Assembly (NCBI RefSeq): GCF_033115175.1 | Contig: NC_084844.1 | Span: forward strand, 33,761,885-33,825,884 | Source: Lepus europaeus | Taxonomy: Eukaryota; Chordata; Mammalia; Lagomorpha; Leporidae | Direction of reading: 5' to 3' | DNA: 64,000 nucleotides | Part shown: positions 9,985 through 22,295 of the stretch, in pieces | How positions within the stretch are numbered: the stretch's first letter is position 1 | Layout: each line of letters opens with the position of its first letter | Position numbers and translations under genes: made by a program | The notes under the pieces: generated by a model | What the model saw: the letters and a program-made list of their open reading frames with translations, nothing else | Database searches by the model: none | What the model was told of the DNA's origin: nothing

Positions 9985-10810
9985 TTGTTTTTGCTTTTAA
10001 TTTTGCCTTTTTATTATAAAACTGCTATAACATGAAATTTGCCATTTTAATCTTTTGCAAATGTACTATTAAGTGACAGTTACATTCACAATGTTGTATA
10101 CCCATTAGTTTTCTAAAATTTTTCATCACCCTAAAAAGAAACTCTGTACCCATTAGGCAATACCTTCCCATTCTCCTCTTCCCTAGGTCCTAATAATCTA
10201 TTCCACTTTCTGTTTCTATGAATTTTATATTGTATTTAAGTGGAATAATTTTTTGTATGTGTCTAGATTATTTCACTTAATATGTTTCTAAGGCTGATAC
10301 ATATTGTGGCATGTATAAGAACTTCATCCCTTCTAATGGCTATATAATATACCCTTCTATATAATATTTACATTCCTGTATTTGTATGTTAACCTTTCAT
10401 CTGTTGATAGACTTATTTTTTTTAATATTTATTTTATTTTATTTGAAAGACAGTTACAGAGAGGTAGAGACAGAGAAAAGTCTTTCATCTGCTGGTTCAC
10501 TCCCCAGATGGCCGCAATGGCCGGAGCTCTGCCGATCTGAAGCCAGGAGCCAGGAGCTTCTTCCAGGTCTCCCACACAGGTGCAGGGCCCCAAGGACTTG
10601 GGCCATCTCATACTGCTTTTCCAGGCCATAGCAGAAAGCTGGATTGGAAGCGGAGCAGCCAGGACTAGAACCGGCGCCCATGTGGGATGCCGATGCTTCA
10701 GGCCAGGGCTTTTAACCCACTGCGCCACAGCGCTGTCCCCAGACATGAGTTATTTTTAATAGTGTTCTGTTGGTTTATACATTTATGTATGTAACATTTG
10801 TTGTTTCCTA
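9985..10810 (-). mobile_element. Ancient LINE-1 (L1M-type) 3' UTR, split by SINE
   Basis: Contains ACATGAAATTTGCCATTTTA, ACATTCACAATGTTGTATAC and AAGAAACTCTGTACCCATTA, which match old mammalian L1 3' sequence in antisense. The fragment resumes after the SINE at 10417-10740. Confidence 0.75.
10417..10740 (-). repeat. CSINE type A
   Basis: Full-length minus-strand copy inside the L1M fragment. Flanking AGACTTATTTTT and AGACATGAGTTATTTTT suggest the TSD. Confidence 0.87.
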
Positions 10811-10812
10811 AA

Positions 10813-11121
10813 CCTTTTTTAAAAGATTTATTTTATTTATTTGAAAGAGTTAGAGAGAGAAAGGTCTTCCATCCACTGGTTCACTCCCCAAATGGCCACA
10901 ATAGCTGTAACTGAGCCAATCTGAAGCTAGGAGCCAGGAGCTTCCTCCAGATCTCCCACATGGGTGCAGATGCCAAAGGACTTGGGCCATCCTCCACTGC
11001 TTTCCCAGGTGCATTAGGGAGTTGGATTGGAAGTGGAGCAGCCAGGACTCGAACTGGCACACAGATGGAATGCTGGTGCTGCAGGCCAGAGCTTTAACCT
11101 GCTATGCCACAGCACCGGTCC
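10813..11121 (-). repeat. CSINE type A
   Basis: Minus-strand copy from TTTTTTAAAAGATTTATTTT to GCCACAGCACCGGTCCC. Confidence 0.86.
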
Positions 11122-11147
11122 CTTCCTGATGAACTTTGAACTTTTTA

Positions 11148-11376
11148 TGTGCTTAAAAACATTTATTTGAGAGGCGGAAGGAAACAGATTATCTGTTCCC
11201 ATCCATTGGGTTCCCACCCAACTGCCTGCAATGACCAGGACTGGGTTGGGCAAAGCCAGGAGCCCACAATGTGCCCACAATGCAATCCATATCTCCCACA
11301 TGGGTGGCAATAACACAATTCCTTGAGCCATCACTGCTGCTTCCCAGGGTCTGCATTAGTAGCAACCAGAGCTAGA
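11148..11376 (-). repeat. CSINE type O, truncated
   Basis: TTAAAAACATTTATTTGAGA start and CCCACATGGGTGGCAATAAC body. It stops at GCAACCAGAGCTAG without the head end. Confidence 0.72.
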
Positions 11377-11389
11377 TTATCTGCCTTTT

Positions 11390-11585
11390 TTGTTTTTTTT
11401 TTAAGATTTTATTTTATTTGGGAGTTAGAGTTACAGACAGTGAGATGGGCCATCTTCTACTGCTTTCCCAGGCCATAGCAGAGAGCTGGACTGGAAGTGA
11501 AGCAGCTGGGACTAGAACCGGCACCCATATGGGATGCCGGCACTGCAGGCGGAGGATTAACCTACTATGCCACAGCGCCGACCCC
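11390..11585 (-). repeat. CSINE type A with internal deletion
   Basis: The tail passes directly from GACAGTGAGA to TGGGCCATCTTCTAC, losing about 140 bases of body. ATCTGCCTT flanks both sides as a TSD. Confidence 0.85.
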
Positions 11586-11807
11586 AACATCTGCCTTCTT
11601 TTAAGTATCTTTACTCATGTTATTTATTAAGTTTGGAGCAATTGATTTGGAATATTTTCAAACAGTTCTACTAGCTTAAATTTTAACCCAAATAGATTTT
11701 TCTTCATTTCATTGATTAGTTCTTTTTTTTTTTTTCTATTTTCTTTTACTTGTTAATAATGTTCTTATTAAAATGTTTGCAACTAGTGACAAAATTATAG
11801 GATAATG

Positions 11808-11912
11808 TGGTAGCCATTTGGGGAGTTAACCAGTAGATGGAAGATCTCTCTCTGTCTCTTTCTCTAACTCTGCCTTTCAAATAAATAAATATATACATCT
11901 TTTAAAAAATAT
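11808..11912 (+). repeat. CSINE 3' fragment
   Basis: Only GCCATTTGGGGAGTTAACC to AAATAAATAAATATATAC remains. Confidence 0.75.
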
Positions 11913-11937
11913 GAGACTTAAAATGATTGCTTATATT

Positions 11938-12277
11938 TTTTAAAAAAGATTTATTTATTTATTTATTTGAAAGTCAGAATTACACAGAGAGGAGAGGCAG
12001 AGAGGGAGAGAGAGTGGTCCTCCATCTGATGGTTCACTATCCAGATGGCCACAGTGGCCGGAGCTGTGCCTATCCGAAGCCAGGAGCCAGGGGCTTCCTC
12101 TAGGTCTCCCACACAGGTGCAGGGGCCCAAGGACTTGGGCCATCTTCTACTGCTATCCCAGGCCACAGCAGAGAGCTGGATCGGAAGAGGAACAGCCGGG
12201 ACTAGAACCGGCGCCCACATGAGATGCTGGCGCTTCAGGCCAGGGCGTTAACCCGTTGTGCCACAGCGCCGGCCCTG
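11938..12277 (-). repeat. CSINE type A
   Basis: Full length, with TSD ATGATTGCTTA at about 11923 and about 12278. Confidence 0.9.
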
Positions 12278-12288
12278 ATGATTGCTTA

Positions 12289-13392
12289 AATTAATTGGTT
12301 TCTGCTTTTGTAGAGGCATTATTATCCACTTTATTTTTTATTTATAAAATTTTTTTCCTCAGTTCTAATGTTATTACAAAGAGAACAGATTCCTTGGAGT
12401 TCCTAGATACAATTCCAAGAATATAATACTTTCCTTCCTCGTTCCCTCCCTCTTTCCTGTTACTCATTTTCAGTGATCAATCCTGGAAGTATGGAAAAGA
12501 GTGACATTTATATATTTTTATTTTCAAAATCAGTAATACTAGGGTTCTCATTGCAAAAATAATTGTAGTTTAAGATGTAATATTGAAATGCTCTCTTTCA
12601 AAAAAAAAAAACATTGATTTGCAGAAGAGAGGCTGGCTGTTCGTAATATGTATTTTTAGTTAACATCAGTGCCTAAAATTACTGTTACTGTTAAAATTTA
12701 CAGAACATTTTGCTCTGTCAGAACTGATTTTGGCATTAAAAAATGTTGACAGGATTTCATGTATTTTTGACCACAGTATATTCCTTTGCCTGTTTTCAGT
12801 TTTAGTTCACCATTAGCATAGACCTTTTTATGTTTTAACTATCCATTTGACTCCCATTATGTGTAGTAAGATGTGAGTTTTTAGACACACCATTACTTTG
12901 ATAGTGATTTTATGTGTAGCTTATTTTATGAGGACATAAAAGATGAGCTCACTGAGAGGGACTTAACTCAAAAAAATTATGTCTTACATGTTTTCAAAAT
13001 AAAAAAAATTACAAAATAAAGGCAAATGTGAAGTAGCAAAATAATTTGTATCAAGAAGTACATAAAACAAGACAAAAAGGAAAACATAATTGGTTACATA
13101 ATTCCTGCGGTCTAATGATAGGAAATATACCAGTTGTTAAAAGAGAAAAAAAATGTTTTCTGATCTTTTATTTATTTATTAAGTAATAGTTGTCCAAGAT
13201 TTAATTTCAAAAAGCAGAAGATTTTAAATTGAGTTAAAAGTAAATCTTTTTGTCTTCCATGCCTTACTCAGTTTCTTTTTGGGAGGCAGCCACCGTTACC
13301 ATATTCTTCTGTGAGTCTCCCTGGATCTAAAATATGTATTTTTTTCTTCAACACTCTAAAGTAATATGTATGCTCTTCCACACTTTGTTGCT
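12289..13392. other. Unique intergenic sequence
   Basis: About 1.1 kb, AT-rich, no SINE and no credible open frame. A CCTTCCTCGTTCCCTCCCTC pyrimidine tract lies near 12433, and A-rich runs near 12601 and 13008. Confidence 0.5.
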
Positions 13393-13678
13393 TCTTAAAA
13401 ATGATTATTTATTTAGAAGGGCAGAGAAAGAGATCTTCCATCTGCTGGTTTCCTCTTCAAACATCCTCAACATTCAGGTCTGAGGCAGTGCAAAGCCAGG
13501 AGCCATTCTGGTCTTCCACATGGGTGGCAGGGGTCCAAGTACTTGGGCAGTGATCCGCTGCTTTCCCAGGCTCATTAGCAAGGAGCTGGATTCAAAGCAG
13601 AGTAGCTGGGACTTGAACCATGTTTTTTGTATCAGAACATGTTAGCATTTTATCAGTTAACTGCTGTGTGTTTTCCAC
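13393..13678 (-). repeat. CSINE type O
   Basis: Old minus-strand copy with ACATGGGTGGCAGGGGTCC and GGACTTGAACC blocks, ending near TGTGTTTTCCACAG. Confidence 0.7.
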
Positions 13679-13684
13679 AGAGAG

Positions 13685-13912
13685 AATATGCTGTTATTTA
13701 ATAATTTTTATTGATGAACATTTAGGTTAAGTTCAGTTTTTATGAGTAATTGATCAGAATGCATATACATTTAAAATTTTGATAAATGTTGCCAAATTAT
13801 CGTCTGAACTACTTGTTTACACCTCCACGAGTGATGTTTGGGAGTGCCTCTTTCTCTACAGTCTTGACAACACAATATTTTATTTATTTTGCCAATTTGG
13901 GAAGTTTTCTTT
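13685..13912 (-). mobile_element. Ancient LINE-1 (L1M-type) fragment
   Basis: TTTACACCTCCACGAGTGATG and CAGTCTTGACAACACAATATTT resemble antisense L1 3' sequence around the known CCACCAGCAATG region. Boundary unclear. Confidence 0.55.
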
Positions 13913-14246
13913 TTTAAGATTTTTTTTTTTTTTATTTGACAGGTAGAGTTATAGACAGTGAGAGAGAGAGAGATAGAGGGAAAGGTCTTCCTTTCATTGG
14001 TTCACTCCTCAAATGGCCGCAAAGGCCGGAGCTGCACCGATGCCGATCTGAAGCCAGGAGCCAGGCGCTTCTTCCTGGTCTCCCACGTGGGTGCAGGGGC
14101 CCAAGGACTTGGGCCATCTTCTACTGCTTTCCCAGGCCATAGCAGAGAGCTGGACTGGAAGTGGAGCAGCCAGGACTAGAACTGGTGCTCAATATGGGAT
14201 GCTGGTGCCGCAGGCAGATTAACCTACTGCACCAAGGCGCAAGCCC
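13913..14246 (-). repeat. CSINE type B-like
   Basis: TTTATTTGACAGGTAGAG start, full body, ending CCAAGGCGCAAGCCCC. TSD GGAAGTTTTCT / GGAAGTTTTTCT. Confidence 0.86.
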
Positions 14247-14275
14247 CTGGAAGTTTTTCTAAAATGACATAGTGT

Positions 14276-14589
14276 AGGGCAGGCATTTTGGTGCTGCAGG
14301 TTAGGTCACTGCTTGTGACCTAGGCATTCCCTATTGGATTGCTGGCAGCTACTCCACTTTTTTGATCCAGCTCCCTGCTAATGTACATGGGAATGTAGCA
14401 GAGGATGGCCTAGGTACTTGGACACTGACCACCCATGTGGGAAACCAGGATGAAGTTTCTGGCTCCTGGCTTCAGCCTGAACCAGACCTGGCTGTTTGGG
14501 CCGTTTGGGGAGTGAACCAATCGATGGAAGATCTCTGTCTCTCCCTCTCTGTTGCTCTGTTTTTCAAATAATAAATATTTTTAAAAAAC
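14276..14589 (+). repeat. CSINE type O
   Basis: Perfect 15-base TSD AAAATGACATAGTGT at 14261-14275 and 14590-14604 frames the element exactly. Confidence 0.9.
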
Positions 14590-14636
14590 AAAATGACATA
14601 GTGTGATTTCACATTTTTCTTTGTTACATCAGACTA

Positions 14637-14720
14637 ATTTTTTTTTAAAGATTTATTTTACTTATTTGAAAGACAGAGTTAAAGAGAGAGGTAGAGACAG
14701 AGAGGTCTTCCAGATACTCT
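14637..14720 (-). repeat. CSINE type A 3'-end fragment
   Basis: TTTTTTTTTAAAGATTTATT to AGAGGTCTTCCAGAT only; the rest of the element is absent. Confidence 0.8.
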
Positions 14721-16557
14721 GTCCCCAACTATTACCTGAATTCAGCCTCCTGAGACCTAAGGTAGCAAGGATCTAGCTGGGTATAGTCAGCGGGACAGAA
14801 CTATGAAATATAGTACAATGGTGTTTGTTCTAGCCAATAGATTTTGCTATAGATAACTGGCACAGTCACCTGAGCCCCTTTCTGGGTGAGTTGCCAGATC
14901 TTTTCAAGTTGTCTTCAGGTGCTACCTTAGAATTTCAGACTGTTGTGTCCTGGGGCCTTTGAGCTTCTGTTATCTTTATTCCCACTGACATGCTTTTCTG
15001 TACTATTATTTCCCGTTGCCCAACTCTCTCCTCTAGTCTGTTCCTCACTCATCTAAGGGAATGTTTGCATATTAGATATTCTTAAAATTGTTTCTTTCCA
15101 ATTAAATATTTTTGCCAGTACTTAGAATAAATAATTATAATTCCATCTCCCCAGTGCAGCCTGGATCTAATCTTGAATTTTTGCCCAGAGGCTTTATACC
15201 TTGAAGAAGCATGGTATTATTCACATATATTTCCAGAGATTTAAAACTCCTGAATTTTATGGACAATGTAAAAAGGATATTTGAAAAAAAAATTACTTGA
15301 AAAGGATCCAAAGTTATTTCGTATACATAGTTTGATTTGTTGCCTTTTTGCAAATAACTCCAAGGTATTGTACTATTACTTAGGTATATGGAGAGTCATC
15401 AAATGTTAATCCTCACCTTGCAGAACTACTGGAAACCACATGTGCTGTATTGGCGCCAGCTAAGTCATTTATAGATGACTCTGTCATAAGGCAGCAGGCC
15501 ACTTCATATGCCCAAATCATTTCTTTTTTGGAAAAGATGCATTGTGTCAGCATGGTTACTGTGTGTGGTAATTGATAATGTCTGTGCCACATGGCTTCTG
15601 TCTACTCATGTCCGACACAGCCATTCTACCACCTATGATTACCATATGTTACAGCACTGCAGGTTAATGGAATCGTTTCCATCTTCCCTTCTACTCACAA
15701 ATGTCACTGTGGCTCAGTTCCATAAGTTCAACTAAGAATATTCAGTACTATCTAAGCATAGAAGACACCTTTGTGAAGAATTTTCATATTTACTTTCATG
15801 TTTTTAACCCTAACCCTATTTTTAAGACAGCTTTTTTTTTTTTCTTTTTCCTCCAGAGTGAGGAATCTGTTGACTAGAATAGGACATGTTCAGTGTCATT
15901 TTGAATTCTTGCATGTATCATTGTAAGTGAACGTGTAAAGGTAATTAAAATTAGATGATAGTAAAGGTAAATTTTTACCATTGTAAAGCACTTTGTTTTT
16001 CTAAAGTAAAAACTAGTAGCAAAATGTTGAAGTGATTTTTTTAATAGAGTCAATTCACTTTAGAAGAACCATTCATTAAAGAAAGAAGATATCACGGTAG
16101 CCATTTATAGTGCCATCATCAAATTACCATCAACCCCTGCCCTCTTTTCTTTCATGAGCATGTCATAAATTCAAAAATAATTTTAGTCCCTCAAAAACAA
16201 AGATTGTAATAGTGATAGTTAAAACATTTTAAAAAACATCAAAATCTGTTCTGGGAACTTTTTTTGCTTTTTTAAAATACTGAAGTAAAGTGCATGGGGA
16301 ATTGTTACTATCATGAATTTTAATTTTGACAGCTTTGGACTCTTGCTTCAATATGACCATATTAACCAGCAATAGAAATGAAATAAAAATTATTATGTTT
16401 TTGTTAGCAAATGGGGATGATTTTAAAATTATAGTGTTGTTCTGGGTGTATTGGTAATAGAAGAAGAGAAGGTTCCTATTTGAACACAGTTTTTTCATTG
16501 TCAGATATTTTCTTGCCCCCTACTAGTTAAATTGACAACCCAATCAAATTAGTGTTT
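14721..16557. other. Unique intergenic sequence
   Basis: About 1.8 kb without recognisable SINEs. Short open frames (for example 15508-15735 +, 16229-16498 -) have no recognisable product. A double TAACCC telomere-like motif at about 15806 is too short to matter. Confidence 0.5.
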
Positions 16558-16800
16558 TAAAAATTTTATTATATGAGAGACAGATGGACATTCCCATCCA
16601 CTGGTTTATACCTCAAATACCTGCAACAGCCAATTGGGACTCCCACATGAGCGGCCAGGGCACAACTCACTGCTGCCTGCTAGGGTCTGCAGTAGTAGAA
16701 AGCTTGAATCAGGAGCCAGAATCAGGAAATGAACCCAGGCACTGCAATCTGGGATGCTGCATCCTAACAAGCAGCTTAATCACCAGGAAAATGCCTGCCC
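16558..16800 (-). repeat. CSINE type O
   Basis: Diverged minus-strand copy with ACTCCCACATGAGCGGCC and GGGATGCTGCATCC blocks. Confidence 0.68.
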
Positions 16801-16852
16801 TTCAAATTTATATTTTAAAAGCTATTTATTTACTAGTTTTCATTCCATCCAT

Positions 16853-17200
16853 GTTTTTTTGTTTGTTTGTTTGTTTGTTTGTTGTTTTTTGACAGGCAGA
16901 GTTAGACAGTAAGAGAGAGGGACAGAGAGAAAGGTCTGCCTTCCGTTGGTTCACTCCCCTAATGGCTGCTACGGCTGGTGGCTGCACTGATCAGGAGCCA
17001 GGTGCTTCCTCCTGATCTCCCATGCGGGTGCAGGGACCCAAGCACTTGGGCCATCCTCTGCTGCCCTTATGGGCCACAGCAGAGAGCTGGACTGGAAGAG
17101 GAGCAACTGAGACTAGTACCTGGCGCCCCAACCAGGAGTAGAATCCGGGGTGCTGGCGCCGCAGGCAGAGGATTAGCCAAATGAGCCATGGCACCAGCCC
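16853..17200 (-). repeat. CSINE type B with (TTTG)n tail
   Basis: The poly(A) tail has become a (GTTT)n microsatellite at about 16857-16883 before TTTTTTGACAGGCAGAG. Ends GCCATGGCACCAGCCC. Confidence 0.87.
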
Positions 17201-17233
17201 TCCATTCAGTTCTTAAAATATGAATGAAAACAT

Positions 17234-17561
17234 TTTTAAAAGTTTATTTTTATTTATTTGAAATGAAGAAAATCAGAGAGAGAGAATGGGAAGAGAGGGA
17301 GAGATTGGTCTTCCATCTGCTATCTCACTCTCCAATAACCACAACAGCTGGGGCTGGGCCAGACTGAAGTCAGGAGGCTAGAACTCCATCTGGATCTTCC
17401 ACATGGGTGGCAAGGATCCGAGTACTTAAACCATCATCTCCCAGGGTGATAATTGCAGGAAGCTGGATAGGAAACACAACAGGGACTCAAACCCAGGCAC
17501 TCTGATATGGGATGTGGGCATCCCAAGCAGTATCTTAACTGCTGTGCCACAATGCCTGCCC
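17234..17561 (-). repeat. CSINE type O
   Basis: Old minus-strand copy ending GCCACAATGCCTGCCC. Confidence 0.78.
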
Positions 17562-18358
17562 AAGGTCTTTTTAAAACCATCTTTATTGAGGTATAACTTA
17601 TAATATTCTTATTCAAATGTATACTTTTATAATTTTTAATAACTCATTTAGCCCTTTAATCAAGACATGGAACATTTTAACACTCCACAAAGTGTCCTCT
17701 TACTCCTTTGCCATGAATCTCCTATCCTGTCTCAGTCCTAGGCAACCAGGAGGCTTTCTCTCACTACAGATTTGTCTACTCTGTTTTATTTTTTATTTTT
17801 TTTTTTTTATTTTTGATAGGCAGAGTGGACAGTGAGAGAGAGACAGAGAGAAAGGTCCTCCTTTTGCCGTTGGTTCACCCTCCAATGGTCGCCGCGGTAG
17901 CGCGCTGCGGCCGGCGCACCGCACTGTTCCGATGGCAGGAGCCAGGTGCTTATCCTGGTCTCCCATGGGGTGCAGAGCCCAAACACTTGGGCCATCCTCC
18001 ACTGCACTCCCTGGCCACAGCAGAGAGCTGGCCTGGAAGAGGGGCAACCGGGACAGGATCGGTGCCCCGACCGGGACTAGAACCCGGTGTGCCGGCGCCG
18101 CAAGGCGGAGGATTAGCCTGTTGAGCCACGGCGCCGGCCTCTACTCTGTTTTAGAATGTATACAGATGGCATTGTATGGTTCGTATTCTTTTGTGATTGT
18201 CTCCCAGCATGTTTTTGAGATTCATACATGTTGTGTTTCAGTTCATTTATTTTTATTGTTGAATAGTATTAAATTGGGTGAACACACCACAGTTTGTTTA
18301 TCTGCTCACCTATTGATGGATATATAGATTATTTCTAGGTTTGAGCTGTTAACAATTA
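17562..18358 (-). mobile_element. Ancient LINE-1 (L1M-type), split by a young SINE
   Basis: Antisense L1 3' UTR blocks such as TCTTTATTGAGGTATAACTT and GTTTATCTGCTCACCTATTG stand either side of the SINE at 17789-18139. Confidence 0.72.
17789..18139 (-). repeat. CSINE type B, young
   Basis: Perfect 14-base TSD TCTACTCTGTTTTA at 17775-17788 and 18140-18153. The head still has many CpGs (GCCGGCGCCGCAAGGCGG), which fits a recent insertion into the L1 fossil. Confidence 0.92.
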
Positions 18359-18361
18359 AAC

Positions 18362-18656
18362 TTGGGGCTGGTGCTATGGCGTAGCTGGTAAAGCTGCTGC
18401 CTGCAGTGCCGGCATCCCATGGTTGGATGCTGGTTTAGTCCTAGCTGATCCACTTCTGACTCAGATCCCTACTGATGTGCCTGGTAAGGTAGTGAAGGAT
18501 GGTCCAGGTCCTTGGACCCCTGCACCCACATGGGAGACCCGGGGGAAGCTCTGAGCTCCTGGCTTCGGATTGGCTTAGCTGCAGCTGTTGTGGCCATTTG
18601 GGAGTGAACCAATGGATAGGGGATCTCTCTTTCTCTAACTCTACCCCTTCAAGCTA
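18362..18656 (+). repeat. CSINE type A, diverged
   Basis: Head TTGGGGCTGGTGCTATGG. The tail decays at CTACCCCTTCAAGC. Confidence 0.82.
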
Positions 18657-18668
18657 GTGAATGAATCT

Positions 18669-19000
18669 ATTTTTTTTTTAAATATTTTTTTTTTACTTGA
18701 GAGTCAGAGTTACAGAGAGAGAGGAGAGGCAGAGAGAGAGAGAGAGGTCTTCCATCCGATGGTTCACTCCCCAGATGGCTACAACAGCCAGAGCTGCACC
18801 AATTCGAAGCCAGGAGCTTCTTCTGGGTCTCCCACGTGGGTACAGGGGCCTAAGGACTTTGGCCATCTTCTACTGCTTTCCCAGGCCATAGCAGAGAGCT
18901 GGATTGGAAGTGGAGCAGCCAGGACTAGAACTGGCACCCATATGGGATGCTGAAGCATCAGGTCAGGGCGTTAACCCACTGCGTCACAGCGCTGGTGCCA
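18669..19000 (-). repeat. CSINE type A
   Basis: AATGAATCTATTTTTTT on both sides (about 18659 and about 19002) is a good TSD. Confidence 0.9.
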
Positions 19001-19033
19001 AATGAATCTATTTTTTTAAAAAATTAAACTTCT

Positions 19034-19331
19034 TGGCTGGTGCCGCGGTTCACTTGGCTAATCTTCCACCTGCGGCACCAGCATTCCAGGTTCTAGACCC
19101 AGTTGCTCCTCTTCTAGTCCAGCTCTCTGCTGTGGACCGGGAAGGCAGTGGAGGATGGCCCAAGTGCTTGGGCCCTGCACCTGCACGGGAGACCAGGAGG
19201 AAGCACCTGGCTCTTGGCTTCGGATCAGAGCAGCGTGCCGGCCATAGCAGCCATTTTGGGGGTGAACCAACAGAAGGAAGACCTTTCTCTCTGTCTCTCT
19301 CACTGTCTAACTCTGCCTGTCAAAAAAAAAA
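19034..19331 (+). repeat. CSINE type B
   Basis: Head TTGGCTGGTGCCGCGGTTCAC, tail CTGCCTGTCAAAAA, flanked by AAATTAAACTT and AAATTTAAACTT. Confidence 0.88.
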
Positions 19332-19551
19332 ATTTAAACTTAAAACTTTGTCTTTGTGTTGTATGTATGTATGCTATGTATGTGTGTATTGTATGTGTTT
19401 TTATTTCACATGGGCAAATATTTGGGAGAATTGCTGGGTCATATAAGAGATCACAAAAAGCCAGCGGTCCTTCTTAGCCTTATATCATTATGCATGTCCA
19501 TTAAAGGACATTTTGGGTTTCCTCCAAAGAGCTAAAGGTTAGAGGGAAATT

Positions 19552-19858
19552 ATTATTTTTTTGACAGGCAGAGTGGACAGAGAGAGACAGAGAGAAAGGT
19601 CTTTTTTCCATTGGTTCACCCCCCATGGGCCGGCGCGCCATGCTGATCTGAAGCCAGGAGCCAGGTGCTTCCCCTAGTCTCCCATGCGGGTGCAGGGCCC
19701 AAGCACTTGGGCCATCCTCCACTGCCTTCCCGGGCCACAGCAGAGCACTAGACTGGAAGAGGGCAATCGGGACAGAACCGGCGCCCCATCCAGGACTAGA
19801 ACCTGGTGTGCCGGTGCCGCAGGTGGAGGATTAGCCTATTGAGCCGAGGCGCTGGCCC
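19552..19858 (-). repeat. CSINE type B with internal deletion
   Basis: TSD GAGGGAAATTATT before and after. Part of the central CpG-rich block is missing after CACCCCCCATGGG. Confidence 0.88.
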
Positions 19859-19872
19859 TGAGGGAAATTATT

Positions 19873-20207
19873 TTTATAAAGATTGATTTACTAATTTGAA
19901 AGGCAAGGTGAGAGAGAGAATATGAGAGAATGAATATTCCCTCTGTTGTTGAGAGAAAAATCTTCCATCTGATATTTCACCAAATGGCTGCAATGGCCAA
20001 GCCAAAGCCAGGAGCCTGGAACACCATCTGGATCTTCAACATAGGTGACAGGGACCCAAATACTTGGGTCATCATCTGCTGCTTTCTCAGGTGCATTAGT
20101 AGGGAGGTGGAAAGAAGCAGAGCAGCCAGGACTCAAATTGGCCCTCCAATATAGAATGTGGGCATTGAAGGCAGCAGCTTAACCTGCTGTACCATAGTGC
20201 CAACACC
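19873..20207 (-). repeat. CSINE type O
   Basis: Old minus-strand copy ending ACCATAGTGCCAACACC. Confidence 0.75.
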
Positions 20208-21674
20208 AGAAAAAGCTTTGAGAAAAAAAAATCTCAGGAACATTAAATACTTTTGATGTATATGCTTTTCCTACCTCAATTTTTTAAAAAAATAGAGAAG
20301 GGATTAGGGAATTTTAAGAGGAGAGGAACTGAAAAGGAAAGCAGAATGATGTAAAATAATAATAAAAAAGACTTCTAGACAATGGCAAGATCATCCTACA
20401 CAGCTGCTCTGAAATCCCAGCACTGCTGACAGCCAAAGCAGGCAAAGCTGCTTTGTCACAGGGATGCAATAGGATCCATATTGATTTTCATGAAGGAATA
20501 TATTAATGTAAGCAAACACGCCTCTCATTTATAGTTACATAGAGGTGTGGGATTTTTCCTTTTACTCCTAGAAGTAATGTTTCCCCAACATATATCACTT
20601 TTCTTTGATATGTAGGTTGAGTCATAAATTAATGTCACAAATAAATGTCATGTAGAGGGAGGCAACTACATTACAAAGTAGGAAGGTGTAGCTTGATACG
20701 AATTGTTACAGTTGACAGCTCTGTTCGATTGCAGTAAATGTCATCATGTCATTGGAATGTAAAAGTGTGGACATTTAAGTTTGCAACCTAAAAGTTTTGT
20801 CAATCTTTTCTAGTCATTCTGAAATGGAAATGAACAGGTGGATGGAAAACAAAGGCAAATGAGTTTAAAGGCTTTTTTGGCATCTCATAGAGAAGTTGCT
20901 TTACACTGGTGATGTTTTAAACAAAACACATAAATACATTTAGCATGTCTGGAAACAAACTTCCTGGGTCTTTCCATTTACCCCTGAGGAAGAGTTATAG
21001 AGAACTAAAATGCATTACTCAGTATATACTTTGTATCATGTATTATTTAATCTCAAGCTAGGAGAGAGCATTGGAACTCTGTCTTACATGATGCCATAAT
21101 GTACATTAGTGAGCTCAACCCACTTAATCTTAAAATAACAGTATCAGGTCAGGGATTTAGAATACAGTATTATATGAAAACAGTTGGCAGGGAGACTCCC
21201 TCTTCTGCCAGTAATAACTGACAGGAAATGGTATTTCAGACCCTAAATCCTACTGAAACCCAGACACAATAAATGGAGAATTTGGGGTGGATAGTTTGTT
21301 AGAACATGTTTTTCAAAGTAAAGAAAGAATCACCAGGCTCTTGCTGAATTATATGTTGCCATGGACATGGCAGTATGCAATAATGATGCTATCATCTGTA
21401 CAGCTGTATAAAAACATAGTGTCTCCCTCTCCCATCCCCCTTAGGCATGAAAATAATAGGTTTGTGTGTAGTTTGGTAAGAAAATTAGAATCATTTAGTC
21501 GTTTCAGTTTCAATCTAAGAGAGATGGGGAGTGGGGAGGAACAGCAAACAAACTGGAAAAAAATACATACTATGTAACAAAGCATAAAACACATTTTGTA
21601 GAAACTAAAGAGGGGTATCTTTAGTGTGCTAGAAAACTGAGTGAAATCCACCAAAATGAATGACTCCAGAGAAA
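20208..21674. other. SINE-free unique sequence upstream of PPM1E
   Basis: About 1.5 kb with no recognisable transposon. Open frames at 21287-21577 (+) and 21349-21654 (-) overlap each other and resemble no protein I know. Because SINE density drops sharply here compared with the rest of the window, distal promoter or enhancer sequence is possible, but no specific site is called. Confidence 0.5.
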
Positions 21675-21868
21675 AGACTTGTATTAAGTCCTATCACTTG
21701 TGTGTGACCTTGAGCAAAGGCACCAGGTCTTTAAGCCTGGATTTCCTAACCCATATAATAGAATCAATAATGGCAATGTCCTGTACCTCCAGGGCTATGA
21801 CAAGGATTAAAAGAGTGAAAACACCTTGTACACTTCAAAGTCCTGTACAAAGGTGTTCTGTAGACTAG
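21675..21868 (+). repeat. MIR element
   Basis: TGTGTGACCTTGAGCAAAGG, TTTCCTAACC and TATGACAAGGATTAAAAGAG follow the MIR consensus in order. Confidence 0.75.
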
Positions 21869-21899
21869 GTTTTCCAAGACAGGGGAGTTGAGGAAAAAG

Positions 21900-22045
21900 T
21901 CTAAAAGACTTAGAGGCTGAGGAGTTGGGTTCGAATTCCAACACATGGCTAGAAGTTTTGAGACCTCAACGCAAGTAAAATATATCTCACGTTTCAGTTT
22001 CCTCTTTTAGAGAAACGAGGATAATGCTACATCACAAAATCGATT
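21900..22045 (+). repeat. MIR element, diverged
   Basis: TTGGGTTCGAATTCCAACAC, then GTTTCAGTTTCCTCTTTTAG and GAGGATAATGCTAC, in MIR order. Confidence 0.65.
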
Positions 22046-22295
22046 GAGAACCCACACCTGTGGGGTGTTTGAGGCCTCCTCCCTGGAACTGCTCATTCAA
22101 TGAGTGTCATTAACAAAAGCTGTTCACAATGTAGGATCTTCGGTTCAAGGTATGCCAAGGTAAAAGAGGATCATAAGGGAACAAATGGATAAATGCAGTC
22201 GAAGTGGGAACCAACAGACTTGGAGCTGAGCCCCTTCTTAAGCACGTGAGGCTGAAGTATCCCTCCAATAAAGATACTGGGAGTTGGACGCCAGG

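Noticed and set aside
15800..15820. Telomere-like TAACCCTAACCC
   Set aside because: Only two units in AT-rich unique DNA; no array and no subtelomeric context.
21287..21577. Coding exon upstream of PPM1E
   Set aside because: No similarity to a known protein, an overlapping frame on the other strand, and no matching splice signals that I could support.
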